Shown: one piece after another, positions 12,001-23,715 of the stretch | Layout of the letters: every line of letters begins with the position of its first letter | Position numbering within the stretch: the stretch's first letter is position 1 | Assembly: GCF_031877795.1 (NCBI RefSeq) | Contig: NC_133933.1 | Span: 635,001 to 699,000, forward strand | Source of the DNA: Strix aluco | Taxonomy: Eukaryota; Chordata; Aves; Strigiformes; Strigidae | DNA length: 64,000 nucleotides | Direction of reading: 5' to 3' | The notes under the pieces: generated by a model | The model's database searches: none | Seen by the model: the letters and a program-made list of their open reading frames with translations, nothing else | What the model was told of the DNA's origin: nothing | Program-made: the position numbers and the translations under genes

Positions 12001-15000
12001 CCTTCCCTTGGAGGGAGGAGCAGCGGACTGACTGAAAACCCCCCAATCCCTGTCCCTGCACCACTGGGAGAACGAGGTACTGATATCAGGAACAAAACTG
12101 AGCCCAGGAAGAAGGGAGGAGTAGGGGAAAAGTGTTTTTTAAGATGTGGTAATGCTTCTCACTGTCCCACTCTGCCTGTTAAGTGTTGCCTTGGTTAGTG
12201 TTTGAATTAAAGTGATGTTGTTTTTCTTCCCCTGAGTTTGTCTTTTGCCCATTTTATAATGGGTGAGCCACCCGTCCCTGTCCTTATCTCAATTCCTGAG
12301 CCTTTTGATTCACTTTCTCCTTCCCAGTGCTGGAGGAAAAGGGGTGAGTGAATGGCTGTGTGGTGTTCAGTTGCCCTCTGAGCTCAAACCACAGCAGGTT
12401 TTTAGCTATCAGTTGTTTGTAAGGATAAGATGGTAAATCTTGTATGACCACTACAAAATTATGTTCCTGTGATTAGGCATGTGTTAGGAAAATATTTATT
12501 TACCCCGTTTGAGTTTTTCTCTTCATGCATGGCATTATCACCAACCTTGGTTTTGCACTGATTTCATACAATGAGCAAATATACGAGGAAACCAATTAGG
12601 ATTACCCTGAAAAATATCCACTAAATTCCCATAAGAAAAATGAGATATTGTTGCTCGCTGAAGGTCTGAGCCTTAAAATACAATACAAGTATGTTTCAAA
12701 TAATTCTGGTGAGAGCCAGCAGCACTTAGCTCATGGTAAGATATCAAATACCAGGAAGATAAGCATTTTATTTTCCAGCTGCCAAATAAAAATGCAGCTC
12801 TACCCACATATTAGACATTCACGAAGACCATTTTTTTCCACCAAAACTTTACCTTGAGCGCAGAAATATTTACAGCTTGAACATCACCTCCAAACTCTTC
12901 ACAGACCACGTCGTGAGCCAGCAATTCCTTCTTTACTCTTTCAGGATCAGCTTCAGGTTTGTCACATTTATTAATGGCGAGGATAAGAGGAACTAAAAAG
13001 AGAACAAACAAACTCATCACCAACCTAACCAAAACTTGCCACTACTAGCACAACTGCAATAGAAGGTGAGCACTGGTTATGACCACTTAGAACAAATTAT
13101 CTCACTTGGTGCCTGTTCCCTGAGCAGCCACGGGGATCTGAGCTACCAGGAGTAAGCTGGAGGAGTTATCCTAGTAGGGAAGGGGAAAAAACCCAAAAGA
13201 ACAAAACCAACCCTCCCACACACCCTTATGAGTGCTTTTCTCGCAAACCTGCGAGTCCTGCAAAAATATTAGTATTTTAATATCTTCACATATTACTGCA
13301 ACATTCAGTGTATCTTCCAACACCTTCTTAGGGGAGAAGGAAGGGGCTATGACAGTTATTTCCCAAGTTCTGTGGATTCCAGTTCAAGGAGTTTTTCCTG
13401 AGAGGTGAATAAACGTTGGCAAAGTGCTCATTATTTGAGCCGCATAGTAACACACACCTCGGATACTAACTTTGTGTACTGGCCTTGCCATTCACTTCAA
13501 AACGTACTATTAACAAATTAAGCACCGTACCTCCTGCATTTTTAGCATGCTGAATGGATTCTACAGTTTGTTGCATCACCCCGTCTTCTGCCGCCACAAC
13601 CAGTATGACGATGTCGGTAACATGGGTACCTCTTGCTCGCATGGCTGAAAAAGCTGCATGTCCAGGAGTATCGAGAAAAGTTATCTTTTCCCCAGAGGGC
13701 AAATGCACTGTGAACAAATGCATACAGTACATTTTAAAATCAGAATCACAGAATCATCTAGGTTGGAAAGGACCTTGAAGATCATTCAGTCCAACCATTA
13801 ACCTAACATTGACAGTTCTCAACTCCACCACATCCCTCAGCGCTATGTCGACCTGACTCTTAAACACCTCCAGGGATGGGGACTCCACCACCTCCCTGGG
13901 CAGCCCATTCCAACGCCTGACTACCCGTTCTGTAAAGAAAGGCTTCCTAATATCTAGTCTAAACCTTCCCTGGCGCAACTTGAGGCCATTACCTCTTGTC
14001 CTATCACTTGTTACTTGGTTAAAGAGACTCATCCCCAGTTCTCTGCAACCTCCTTTCAGGGATGAGGTCTCCCCTCAGCCTCTTCTTCTCCAGACTAAAC
14101 AACCCCAGTTCCCTCAGCCGCTCCCCATCAGACCTGTGCTCCAGACCCTGCACCAGCTCCGTTGCCCTTCTCTGGACACGCTCGAGTCATTCAATGGCCT
14201 TTTTGGAGTGAGGGGCCCAAAACTGAACACAGTAATCAAGGTGCGGCCTCACCAGTGCCGAGTCCAGGGGCAAGATCCCTTCCCTGTCCCTGCTGGCCAC
14301 GCTATTGCTGATACAAGCCAGGATACCATTGGCCTTCTTGGCCACCTGGGCACACTGCTGGCTCATGTTCAGCCGGCTGGCAATCAACCCCCCCAGGTCC
14401 CTCTCTGACTGGCAGCTCTCCAGCCACTCCTCCCCAAGCCTGTAGCACTGCTGGGGGTTGTTGTGGCCCAAGTGCAGCACCCGGCATTTGGCCTTATTGA
14501 AACTCCTCCAGTTGGCCTCAGCCCATCGCTCCAGCCTGTCCAGATCTCTCTGCAGGGCCTCCCTACCCTCGAGCAGATCAACACTCCCATCCAACTTGGT
14601 GTCATCTGCAAACTTACTGAGGGTGCACTCAATCCCCTCGTCTAGATCATCAATAAAGATGTTAAACAGGAGTGGCCCCAAACCCCAGCCCTGGGGGACA
14701 CCACTCGTGACCGGCCGCCAACTGGATTTAACTCCGTTCATCAGCGTTTCACGTAGCTTTATTTGACCTATTGTAAATCAAGCATCACTCCTTTGAGAAC
14801 TTTTTTAATGATAAAGACATATTTTAGGCAGATAACTGTTGGCATGGAAGTCAGAAGTGCTTTTGACTCCTGAGGGAAAAAAAAAGAAGTGTCCTGGGAT
14901 CTTTCATAACCCAGAATAGTCTAATATAATTTCAACTGCACACACAATTGACTTCAAAGTTCCATCCACATAGTTATGACAGCTATCACAAGTTATGACT

Positions 15001-18000
15001 TCCTTTTTCACTGCTTACCTATAAACTGTTTATGCTGCAACATTTTTCCCCAATGAACTGGCAGCAAGCCAGCCCACTATGCAAGCTGAAGAATAAACTG
15101 TTCTATACACAAGCAGGTACACATGAATCCTACCGAGAAAAGCCCCAATGTGCTGTGTAATGCCTCCTGCTTCCATTGATGCCACTTGAGTTTTTCGCAG
15201 ACTGTCAAGTAAGGTTGTTTTCCCATGATCAACGTGGCCCAAGATAGTAACAACCGGGGGCCGTGGGGTTAGTGCTGCTGGGTCTGCAGGAGGCCTACAA
15301 TTAAAACAAAAATGTGTTTTGTAAATATCAAAACAATTCAGAGTGACACACGTGCTCCCTACGGCGAACGAAGAGCCATTTTCCAGAATTCAGTGATGAA
15401 GAGGTGAGGCCCGCTTCTTCCTCCTGGGATCACAAGTCCTAGCTACGCCACAGTTACCCCTCTTAGTGCTCAGTCTTACTGCTGCACCAATTAATACAGC
15501 AATTCAGCACAACAAATAAGAATTGCCTTTTCTTCAGAAAATGGCACAGGAAAAGCTCACCTAAACCAAATCAAATCCAAGTATCAGTTTTATGACCCAA
15601 GAAATAAAAATAGTAAATTCTACCTTTTAAATATTATCACATTAAGACTGTATCGGATATTATCAACATACCATCACAACAAAGAAAATACCACGTACGA
15701 AAAACACTTGCAGAAACAAACAGGATAAAAAGAGTCCACAAGAACAGTTCACAGCTTACCTTTTCACAGCATCTGTGTTTACTCTTTCTTTTTCCTCTTT
15801 CAGTTTTGCTGATTTAAACTTCATTCCTGATTTTTTGACAACTAGTTTGATATGGTCTTCATATAAAATGGAATCTGGTTCTACTGAATCAAGGTCAATG
15901 TCTGTGTATAGCAGCGCTTCATAAATGTGATCTGCAGAAAGAATAAAGACATTTAATAATTACATCCACAAAAACATGTGGGACAAAAAACCCCCACTTC
16001 ATACAGTTTAAGACTTATTCATTATTAGTTTATATCACGTAATAAGTTTCACTCACCAAGCATTTTTCTTTTAGTTAGATTTATCTAAAAGTTCCTGTTA
16101 CACTACATAGTTGCAGAGAAGAACGTGGTTCAGAAAGGTTGACTGAAAATGACTGCCTGATTAGATGCTACAATCTTATTTTTCACTCACATTTTTATAG
16201 CCTACTTTTCCATTAATCTCTATGCACAAAACAACTGAAACTCACCTAAACCAAACAGCTAAGAAGTGATTCGGTGAGGAAGAAAATTTGATAAAACTGT
16301 TCATATGCTGCTTTCTTTGGTACTAGAAATACAGAACATACTGCAGTAGTCAAAAATTGTTACACGCTGACCTAAGTACCGTTACAAATCTATCTCAGAA
16401 ATGTACAGCAAGACACGACAGACTTCTCTGCTTCTCTCCTCATCAATGAGAGGGAAGTTTGCCAGAAAAAGTACCCAGCTGGATAAAAAGAGATCGGAGA
16501 TTGATATTATACAGGCATGGAACTATTTCAAATGTCAATAGTCAAAACATGCTAATAACCCCCTGAAATATCACTGAAGACTGGTCAAGCTGAGCCACTG
16601 TACAACCAGGAAAGGTTCATGGGATTAAAAGCACAAACCTGCTCCTGTAACTGTTAGGGCAGCCACCTGAAGAGGGGAGTGTTTCCAGACAAGTCCTGCC
16701 CGCTCCCAGTTAATCAAATGACTGTTTAAGTGGAATGCGTATCGCTCCTGAATCCACGATTCCTGCTCCCAGGTGAATACCTAACGGTTGGATTATGGGC
16801 TGAAGCTCTTTTGCACCTTCTCTCTATAGCCATGAATTCTTTAATCACAGGGGTCCAGCTCTGACAAACCAGGGTGCAATGTTTTTCCCTCCAGAATAAT
16901 TTAGCACTTAGGAAACGGTCATAAAGAGCACCCTACCTGCATCTGAAGCCTTTCTGCTGGAGACAGAAGAGTCCTGGCTTCTTCAGGTTAAAATGTCTTG
17001 CCTGGTAATTTGGATGACCCAACTTTTTTTCCCGTTAGTCTGCCATTGCGTCTACCAACACCTTCTCTGGAATGGGTACAACCTACCTTGCTAAGGGAGG
17101 AATTAGCAACCACTAACTAATGCCATCGTAGACATCTTCGCCTTTACCGCTCATCAAAGGGGCATGTCAGATTTCAACTGCTGTGTTTCACTCAAACTCA
17201 AACAACGGAGTAGGCTCTCACCTATGTCTTTACCCATAGCTTGTGCAAGTTCCTCAACAGTCATCTTCTGCCTTATCTCCACTTCACCTTTTGTCACTGG
17301 TGTCTTCTTTTTCTTCTTTTTTGTCTCCTACATGGAATTAGATACGTATATAGGAAGACATAGCTGGCATAAACTAAGAAATAATAAAAACAATAAGAAG
17401 AAGACAATGATCTCAAGCCATATGATGTAAGCCTATCTTTTTTACTACAATACTAGTGAATTACAATAAATGAATGACTTAACACATCATACCGAATATT
17501 AAAAATGTATAGTGTACTACACAATCTTTTTTCATTATTAATTTTTCAAAACAAGGAAAAAAATCAACAACATCATTTTCATTTTTGTAATAATTTCCTC
17601 CTGCCTCTGAAAGAGTCATGATGCTGCTGGTATAAGCACTTTAAGTCAGTATTTGAGAGGGAGTCACAATACAGTCATACATTAAGGACATTTTGTCTTA
17701 TAAATTTAGAATAACTTCTCTATATTCATTATAAAGCTCTTTTCTTTTGTAATTACAACGCTCAAACTGAGCTCCCGTAGTTTGAAATTTCACATAAACC
17801 CAGAGATTACTGGATTTTGTTCATTACCTCCTTTGTAGCTAGCTGTCTGCATTGCGATAAGGCAACACTGATTAATTTGTCTTTCTGCCAGAGCTGCGGA
17901 TACAGCAGGACGGACCTCACGGGCTGTGCAGATGACTGCACAGGCTCCCATTGTGCTCTGTAAACTCTTCTGTGGGAGAGAGTACGCAGCTGCCGGCACA

Positions 18001-18052
18001 CACCACGTAACTGGACCAGATTTTCAAACTTTAGTATCAACCCTCGATTCAT
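6046..18052 (-). CDS. MTIF2: Mitochondrial translation initiation factor 2
   Basis: GTPase that brings formyl-Met-tRNA to the mitochondrial ribosome and helps subunits join. Thirteen coding exons (high to low): 18052-17828, 17327-17222, 15931-15760, 15294-15134, 13707-13531, 12992-12853, 10968-10844, 10063-9859, 9006-8754, 8106-7966, 7144-6980, 6762-6622, 6215-6046. They sum to 2,181 nt, in frame throughout, giving 726 aa (human 727). Residues 1-75 look like a mitochondrial presequence rich in Arg and Gln. G motifs: GHVDHGKT (about 187-194), DTPGH (about 234-238), NKCD (about 288-291). The charged stretch [18 protein letters not shown] in the ninth coding exon lies in the linker that characterises mitochondrial IF2. 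The C terminus TSWDPGF matches human. The start ATG lies eight bases after a good acceptor (TTTTCAG), so the first exon is untranslated. Intact, no breaks seen. Confidence 0.97.
11715..12396 (+). mobile_element. Solo LTR of an avian endogenous retrovirus (ERVL-like)
   Basis: About 682 bp, starting TGTGCTGGG and ending CCACAGCA, flanked on both sides by the 5-bp direct repeat GGTTT (11710-11714 and 12397-12401). The 3' part carries a polyadenylation signal (ATTAAA) and the stretch around TGGGTGAGCCACCCGTCCCTG that I recognise from widespread bird LTRs. No primer-binding site or internal gene follows, so this is a solo LTR left after recombination. A 5-bp target duplication fits ERVL-type elements. 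It sits in an MTIF2 intron, antisense to the gene. The clean duplication suggests moderate rather than great age. It is a fossil with no coding capacity. Confidence 0.8.
13740..14745 (-). mobile_element. CR1 LINE, 5'-truncated, with reverse transcriptase end
   Basis: About 1 kb of CR1, the main bird LINE, in the same direction as MTIF2. The minus strand from 14741 to 14187 encodes the C-terminal half of a reverse transcriptase: [20 protein letters not shown], then KFADDTK with the catalytic Asp pair, [11 protein letters not shown], and [13 protein letters not shown]. The rest (to about 13743) is the 3' UTR and ends in repeats of ATTCTGTG/ATTCTGAT, the CR1 hallmark. The upstream two thirds of the element are missing, as is usual. 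The reading frame is still open, so it is not very old. Confidence 0.93.
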
Positions 18053-18999
18053 TTCCTCACTGAAAATACAAAGGACACATTGAAATCAGTCTCAAAGCTG
18101 AGAAATGCTCTTTGCTATTATACGGACAGGAACACAAGGCACGAATGTTGTGTTTCAAAACAGGCTTTTTAATACTAAAAAAGTTGAACTATTTAGTAAC
18201 CGTTCCAGTTTCACAGTTTTCTTAAGTGCTTCACCTTTCTCCACCAGCCTGCCACAGACACACAGATCTACGAATACAGCCACAGCTGACAAATCTTTTA
18301 CCCAACTCCAATGATTTTCAACAGAAACTACTCAAGTCCCCATTTCAGGTTGACACCACCTAGAAAGAAAAGGGACATCTGCACTCTTTGTGCTATAGTG
18401 ACAGTTATCCAGGTGCAACCTACCTCTCTAAGCCAATAAAACACATTTGCAGAATGCTGCTTACACAGTGTATACACCACTTAAAGACCATAGCACTGCA
18501 GTAACGCCGGTGTTGTCACATGGACAGAGACATCCTTTGAGGCCAAGGCCTGGCTTAGCAATTAAGGTTTACAAGATGCTTCTGTCAGATCATCCCACAT
18601 CTTGTTTTAACCACCTTAATTTTGGTTTGAGTGATTTTGCTAATCATCCTGTACAACAATCTCCTATTTGAACTTCTCTTCTTGCTCGGAGTTGCCTATT
18701 CTGCCGTCCTGCTCAGTGATGCCACTCTCTGCACCTTCTACGTCTGGTCTCAGAGGCGGCTTTGTACCCTCCGAGCAGCTCCCCAGGGGTGAAACGCTCA
18801 GGTCCTCTCACAGTGCCTGCGGCCCCTTTAAAAACTCTCCGGTATCCGGAGACCTGCAGGAAGCGAGCAGATGACAAACGAACCAACCAAGAACAACTAC
18901 TTTTTTTTTTTTTCCCCCCCCTAAAGAGCACTTTGAAGGGGCAGAATCGGTAAAGCCGAGGACCGCGCAGGAGCTGCCACAAGACGCTGCAAACACCCC

Positions 19000-19433
19000 A
19001 ACGTAAGGTCACGGCGAGACCGGAGAAGCTCCCAGCGGAGCAATGCACGCGGGGCTGTCACTGCAGAGAAACCCCTCGGCACCCCCGCGGCCACCGGCGG
19101 CGAGGGCAGGCGCGTCCCGCAGCAACACCCGCACCCTGCTGCGGGCCGGCCGGCACCGCCACGGCGACGGCCACGGCCGCGGCCCTCCCCTCCCCTTCCC
19201 CCGCTGCCCTCATACCCTTCCCCCGCGGCCCGCCGCCCCGGCACGGCGCTGCCCGGCGATGGCGGCCCCGACCCGCGCTCCCTGCGCAGGCGCCGGCCGG
19301 CCCGAGGCCACCGCGCAGGCGCAGGGGCACCGCGCAGGCGCAGGGGCACAGCGCGCCGCTCCCCGGGAGGGGGCGGAGCCTCTTTCTCCTCCCAGGGGGA
19401 GGGAGATCCCTTGCTAGGCCGGCGGCGGCTCAC
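19000..19433 (-). promoter_or_regulatory. MTIF2: CpG-island promoter and untranslated exon 1 of MTIF2
   Basis: A dense CpG island directly upstream of MTIF2. Three NRF1-like sites occur: TGCGCAGGCGCC (19283-19294) and two GCGCAGGCGCA copies (19313-19323, 19332-19342) spaced exactly 19 bp. NRF1 drives many nuclear genes for mitochondrial proteins, which fits the product. A GCCGCCATC element (YY1 type, minus strand, about 19257-19265) lies nearby. A donor (GG then GTATGAG on the minus strand, near 19216) could close the untranslated first exon; the start site itself is not visible. Confidence 0.65.
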
Positions 19434-19699
19434 CCTCCTCCTAGGGTCGTGAAATTTTTTTTTTTTTTTTTAAATATATACACTTAAATTTGTTTTTTTC
19501 CCGCCTACCAGGAGGTAGTTGCTTTTCTTTGCAATGTCCTCCCGCCCACCTCCAATCTAAAGCTTTAACATGATTGATTTTTAAAGTTCTAATTGGGCAT
19601 CTCTAAAATAGTATCACTTAGTAGACCAGGGAAAAAAAAAATCTAAGGGGGAACTCTAAGTGTTTTTTGAAAAATTCTTAACGTTCCCTCGATGCCTGC

Positions 19700-20328
19700 G
19701 AGCAGTTGGTGCCTGCAAGTTGAGGCGCGTTACAATCAGCGATAAGAAAAGCATCCCATGGTCATGTTGTACCCAGATGTGTACACTGCAAGGCCCAAAG
19801 GGGGGATTATTAAGAAATTCTTTTACCAAACAATGTTTAACTTTGTGTGTAACAAGGCCTAAGTGATGAAAATGTACAGAGAAATATCCTAACCTTGAGA
19901 ACAGATACATCCTGGCAGAAATGCTCAAACGAGGTGGGTAAGAAAGAACAGCTTGGCTGGACAACAAAGTTGGGAAACATCTAAAGAGAACAAATTGTCC
20001 TCAAAAGACTCGTGACCATAACAGGGAACGAGGAGCAGGGGCCCAGCTCCACAGACAACCACCGACATCACTGAGACCCCCGCACATGCGCAGGGTAGTT
20101 TTGCAAAGCCAGCATCATGTAAACGTGATAGACGGAAAGGTGGAAACTTCTTGGAAAACATATCAATATTCATGTCTTTAAGGTATATAAAGGATGAACA
20201 TTTGTTTCTGTGTATGCACATTAGCTGGAATGATCCCCCATGCATCAAGCCCTGCAATAAAGATTGCCTGCTTTCTGAAACTCCAAAATGAGTTTTAGAG
20301 AGCTCCTCTGCCAGCTTTTATGGTAACA
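19700..20328 (+). mobile_element. Solo LTR of an avian endogenous retrovirus (ERVK-like)
   Basis: The block carries a TATATAA box (about 20184), then CATTAGCTGGAATGATCCCC and AATAAAGATTGCCTGC, and ends TGGTAACA at 20328. I recognise this arrangement from bird beta-type (ERVK) LTRs. The sequence after the end is not a primer-binding site, so it appears solo. The 5' edge is uncertain: there is no clear target duplication, and the limit given is approximate. It lies between the MTIF2 and PRORSD1 promoters, in the PRORSD1 direction. It is a fossil without coding sequence. Confidence 0.6.
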
Positions 20329-20339
20329 CCCTCATTAAT

Positions 20340-21785
20340 GCCATTTGTGAAACCCAGAGATGATCCCAAGTTCCATCCTACGACATCCTTCGGTGTCTGC
20401 GAGGGACAGCACTGCTCTTACAGCAGTCTCCATCAAGCAGCTGCAAATTGCTTGTTGCCAGTAATAACTGTCATTTCCTCTACATATATTTGAGCTGTAT
20501 ATTTTAGACACTTTGCCTGTAATACGGGGCTTGTGGTAGGACACACAAAGGTGGTTTTCCGTATGCCTGCAAAAGGCAGTAGCTACGTGTTTTGCTGCTC
20601 TCCACATCGTGCTTCAGCAAGTACTTGCTCTTTTATGATGCTGATAATTGACAAAAAAATAGGTGTCCTGTATTTCAAAGGCACCATCTGCTGATTAATG
20701 TGTCAGGTACCGATAACCTTAAAATGCACAGGGCCCTCGAGGGTTTCTCCAAAAGTAAAATGGGAAAAATAATCTCAAAACCAAACCACAGTAAAAACCA
20801 CTGAAATATCAAAGGTTGTCCAAGGGGAATTAAATACAGCCTGTGCTCCCGCGCAGGGAGACAAATCAGGCAGAAAGACAGCGTGAGCACAGACTCCGCA
20901 AGTGGAGGGCAACGCGTCCTTCGTGTGATGGGACTCTCTCCTGAGTCTGGGATTGACCTGAAAAACCTTTGATACGAAAGATAAATTTAGCATGCAAAAC
21001 AGTCACCAGTTTACTGCAAATCTGCTTTTTGAGTTGATCTTCTGTTGGATGCTGCCTGAAAATCTTTCTGTGTGCTGCTGTAAGGCTCTGGGAATTAGCG
21101 TGGGATCATATTTTATCCATATGTCTCCTAACCACAGATTCATACTGTTTTAATTTAAAGCTTTATTATAGATTGCCTGTTTTTCTGAAGGGCAAACTGA
21201 AAACAAATAATTTCTGATGTCATAGGTCAGGACGATGGTTTTGGTTGCAGAAATATTTTCCACTTAACTATGTGGCCGTTAAGACTTGGCTTTGTCCCTT
21301 AGTTGCAACTCTTGATTATTATTGGTTGCCTTTAAAAAAACCTGATTATGCAGGTCTCATTTTTAATGTGTAAATTTAATGTAATTTTGATTTTTCTAGT
21401 TTTAATATTTCTTAACTTATTTAGCAGCAACATTCCCAGCAAAACTGTACATAGGCATGTGAAATTACAGTAAGCATGTATTCTAAAAAATTAATTGGTA
21501 TTTGGGACAAATACCTGTTTTGAAATCAATGTCTGATTGATGTGAAAACCTGGTGTATGTCAGAGCAGTGTATTGTTCTAATGTCCCTATTTGACAAGAG
21601 ATTGTTTTAAGAAAGATGAGATACATAGAACTGCGCAGGAGAGGCACAGGCAGTCCCGACAGAGCAGTGCTGTGGAGAACTTTGTTCTCCAGCCAGGTGA
21701 GGCTGAAGCAGGACGGCACGAGGCCGTCAGGTGAGAGGGACAGCTGGATTTTTCTGCCCCAGAGGAAACAGCAAGCTCTGGCCTC
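20340..21785. other. Intergenic sequence between solo LTR and CR1 fragment
   Basis: AT-rich spacer of the divergent MTIF2-PRORSD1 pair. No gene, RNA or clear repeat recognised. Confidence 0.5.
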
Positions 21786-21788
21786 TGG

Positions 21789-21955
21789 CGTGTCACAGGA
21801 TCATGGAACTGTGGAGGTGGGAAAGCACTCCCAGACACCGACAAAAGCCCCAGCTCAAGCAGGGCCCGAGCGAGCCGGCTGCCCAGGATTGTGTCCCCTC
21901 AGTTGGGACGATCTCCTCAGAGAAGCGTCTGGTTCCAGTGTTTGGTTTTACGGCA
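21789..21955 (-). mobile_element. Old CR1 LINE 3' fragment
   Basis: On the plus strand it reads CACAGGATCATGGAACTGTGG, then CTCAAGCAGGGCC, GGCTGCCCAGGATTGTGTCC and GGTTCCAGTGTTTGG. Each is a diverged version of the CR1 3' region read in reverse, with one internal gap relative to the family. It is older than the CR1 copy in MTIF2 judging by divergence. Confidence 0.7.
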
Positions 21956-22199
21956 GCGGCCTACCACAGCCGGCTCTGGATTGCCGCGGATGGCCAAGGC
22001 TGCTCATTTTTTGAAGTGCACTCCGTGTTCACACACTTCAGATACAACTTAGGAAAAAAAAAAAAAAAAAGAACCAAAACCCGACTCCCAAATTAGAAGT
22101 GTTGGAGCTGTAATGCCTTCAGCCGTTATACCCAGCTATGAACTCTAGGGGTTCTTCCCCTTATCCAAACTTACTGTAAATCTATTCTCTAAACCTGCT

Positions 22200-22376
22200 C
22201 TCGGGCCTCGTTCGGCGGCCGGTCCATCTCTCCGCTCTTCCCCAGCCGCCGCGGAGCCCAGCGCTGCCCGCAGTCCCCGCGGAGGGGCGGCTCTCCCGCG
22301 GGCCGCGCGCCCCCCTGAGGCGCAGCCGCCATTTTAGCGCTGCCCGCCGGAAGGGGCGGGGGCGGCGCGGGCCGGG
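22200..22376 (+). promoter_or_regulatory. PRORSD1: CpG-island promoter of PRORSD1
   Basis: GC- and CpG-rich sequence directly before the PRORSD1 ATG, extending into its first intron. A GCCGCCATTTT element (22325-22335) is a YY1-type site, commonly found near the start of housekeeping genes. No TATA box is seen. Confidence 0.65.
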
Positions 22377-23572
22377 ATGGCGGCGGAGCTGCGGGAGGCG
22401 CTGGGCCAGCGCCTGCGGGATTTGGGCATCGCTACGGTCACCGCCGAGCACCCCCAGGTAGGGGCAGGGGCCGCCGCTGCCTCTCGGCATCCTCCTTACC
22501 TTCCTTCCATCCGGAACCACCGCTAGGGACAGGACACGGTGGCGCACTCTGAGGCCCTGTACAGAATTTACAGAATTTTATCACTAGGGAATTTCTCGCC
22601 AAATAGACCTCCAGGCGCCGGGCCTGGAGTAATATTTTAGTGCATTTTGGGGCCGTTTTGCGCACAGCCGCCAGGTTCCCCCTCTTTTATTTCTGCTGCC
22701 CAGATCTCCCTTTTCCCCTCCAGTTCCCCCGTGATTGCAGGAGCGACAGCCCATCCACTTCTTCACGGCCCAGGCACCACTCTAGGATGCTTTCCAGACT
22801 TCTTCTCCCTCCCAGTTAGAAGTGCACGTACCACATCATTCCAGTCTGGCTGCAGTGGAGCCGCAAAAAGGAAGGGTGTCGGGGCAGCCCTCCTCTGTTT
22901 TTAGGGTGATATTCTTGCTGTATATGAGACAGAAATGATTCAGAGAGCGTGCACGAGAAGCATGTCACATTTTATTTGTGTTCTTTTAAAATTTCTTCAT
23001 AAAAGGGTACAGTTTTTAGGCTGAGTATAACATTCAATATTTTCCAAGTATTTAACAGATGATACCTGCCAGCACGCAACTGTCAGTCTAATGGGATATA
23101 TAGAGTCTCACACTACACTGATGATATTTTCCAGGTGTTCACTGTTGAAGAAATGATGCCCCACGTCCAACACATGAAAGGCGGTCACAGTAAAAACCTT
23201 TTTCTTAAAGACAAAAAGAAGAAAGGGTTCTGGCTGGTGACTGTTCTGCACGACAGGCAAATCAATTTAAACGATCTTGCTAAAAAACTGGGTGTTGGAA
23301 GTGGAAACCTAAGGTTTGCTGATGAAAACGCTATGCTGGAAAAACTGAAAGTGGGCCAGGGCTGTGCGACACCCCTCGCCCTCTTCTGTGACCAGGGAGA
23401 TGTGAGGTTTGTGCTAGATGCTGGATTTCTGGAAGGTGGCCATGAAAAGGTGTATTTTCATCCAATGACAAATTCTGCAACCATGGGCTTAAGCCCCAAC
23501 GACTTTCTGAAGTTCGTGAGATCAACAGGCCATGATCCAATCATCATACATTTTGACGAACACATGAAGTAG
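22377..23572 (+). CDS. PRORSD1: Prolyl-tRNA synthetase-associated (YbaK-type) domain protein
   Basis: Single-domain relative of the trans-editing enzymes that hydrolyse mischarged tRNA (YbaK/ProX family); in animals the activity is inferred. Two coding exons: 22377-22457 (MAAELREALGQRLRDLGI) and 23135-23572, joined in phase 0 at CCCCAG/GTAGG and TTTTCCAG, giving 172 aa. The second exon has the family core: FTVEEMMPHV, GGHSKNLFLKDKKK, VTVLHDRQINL, LGVGSGNLRFA, GCATPLALFCD, VYFHPMTNSATMGLS, and a C-terminal GHDPIIIHFD. The GGHSKNLFLKDKK loop and GxATP stretch mark the substrate pocket in this family. AATAAA at 23643-23648 closes a short 3' UTR. The human copy is, to my knowledge, a pseudogene (PRORSD1P); this one is complete. 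Confidence 0.93.
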
Positions 23573-23642
23573 ATGCTGCTTTCTGTCACTAGGCATTGAT
23601 TTTGTAGAGTATAAAAGCAAAACTGGTGAAAGTCTTATTATA

Positions 23643-23648
23643 AATAAA
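23643..23648 (+). terminator. PRORSD1: PRORSD1 polyadenylation signal
   Basis: AATAAA about 70 bases after the stop, followed by T-rich sequence from 23699. Confidence 0.75.
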
Positions 23649-23715
23649 ATTTTTCAAGTTTTGTCTCCTTATCATGAGTAAAATTGCCAATTACATGGTT
23701 TTTTTTTTTCCAATT

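Noticed and set aside
11716-12198. Open frames inside the solo LTR
   Set aside because: They lie within non-coding LTR sequence and have no viral or host protein match.
13980-14766. Plus-strand open frames across the CR1
   Set aside because: They are the antisense of the reverse transcriptase frame.
19043-19433. Open frames on both strands in the MTIF2 CpG island
   Set aside because: GC-rich low-complexity translations with no family resemblance; MTIF2 starts at a later exon.
21616-22096. Open frames around the old CR1 fragment
   Set aside because: Repeat-derived sequence, no domain seen, no splice support.
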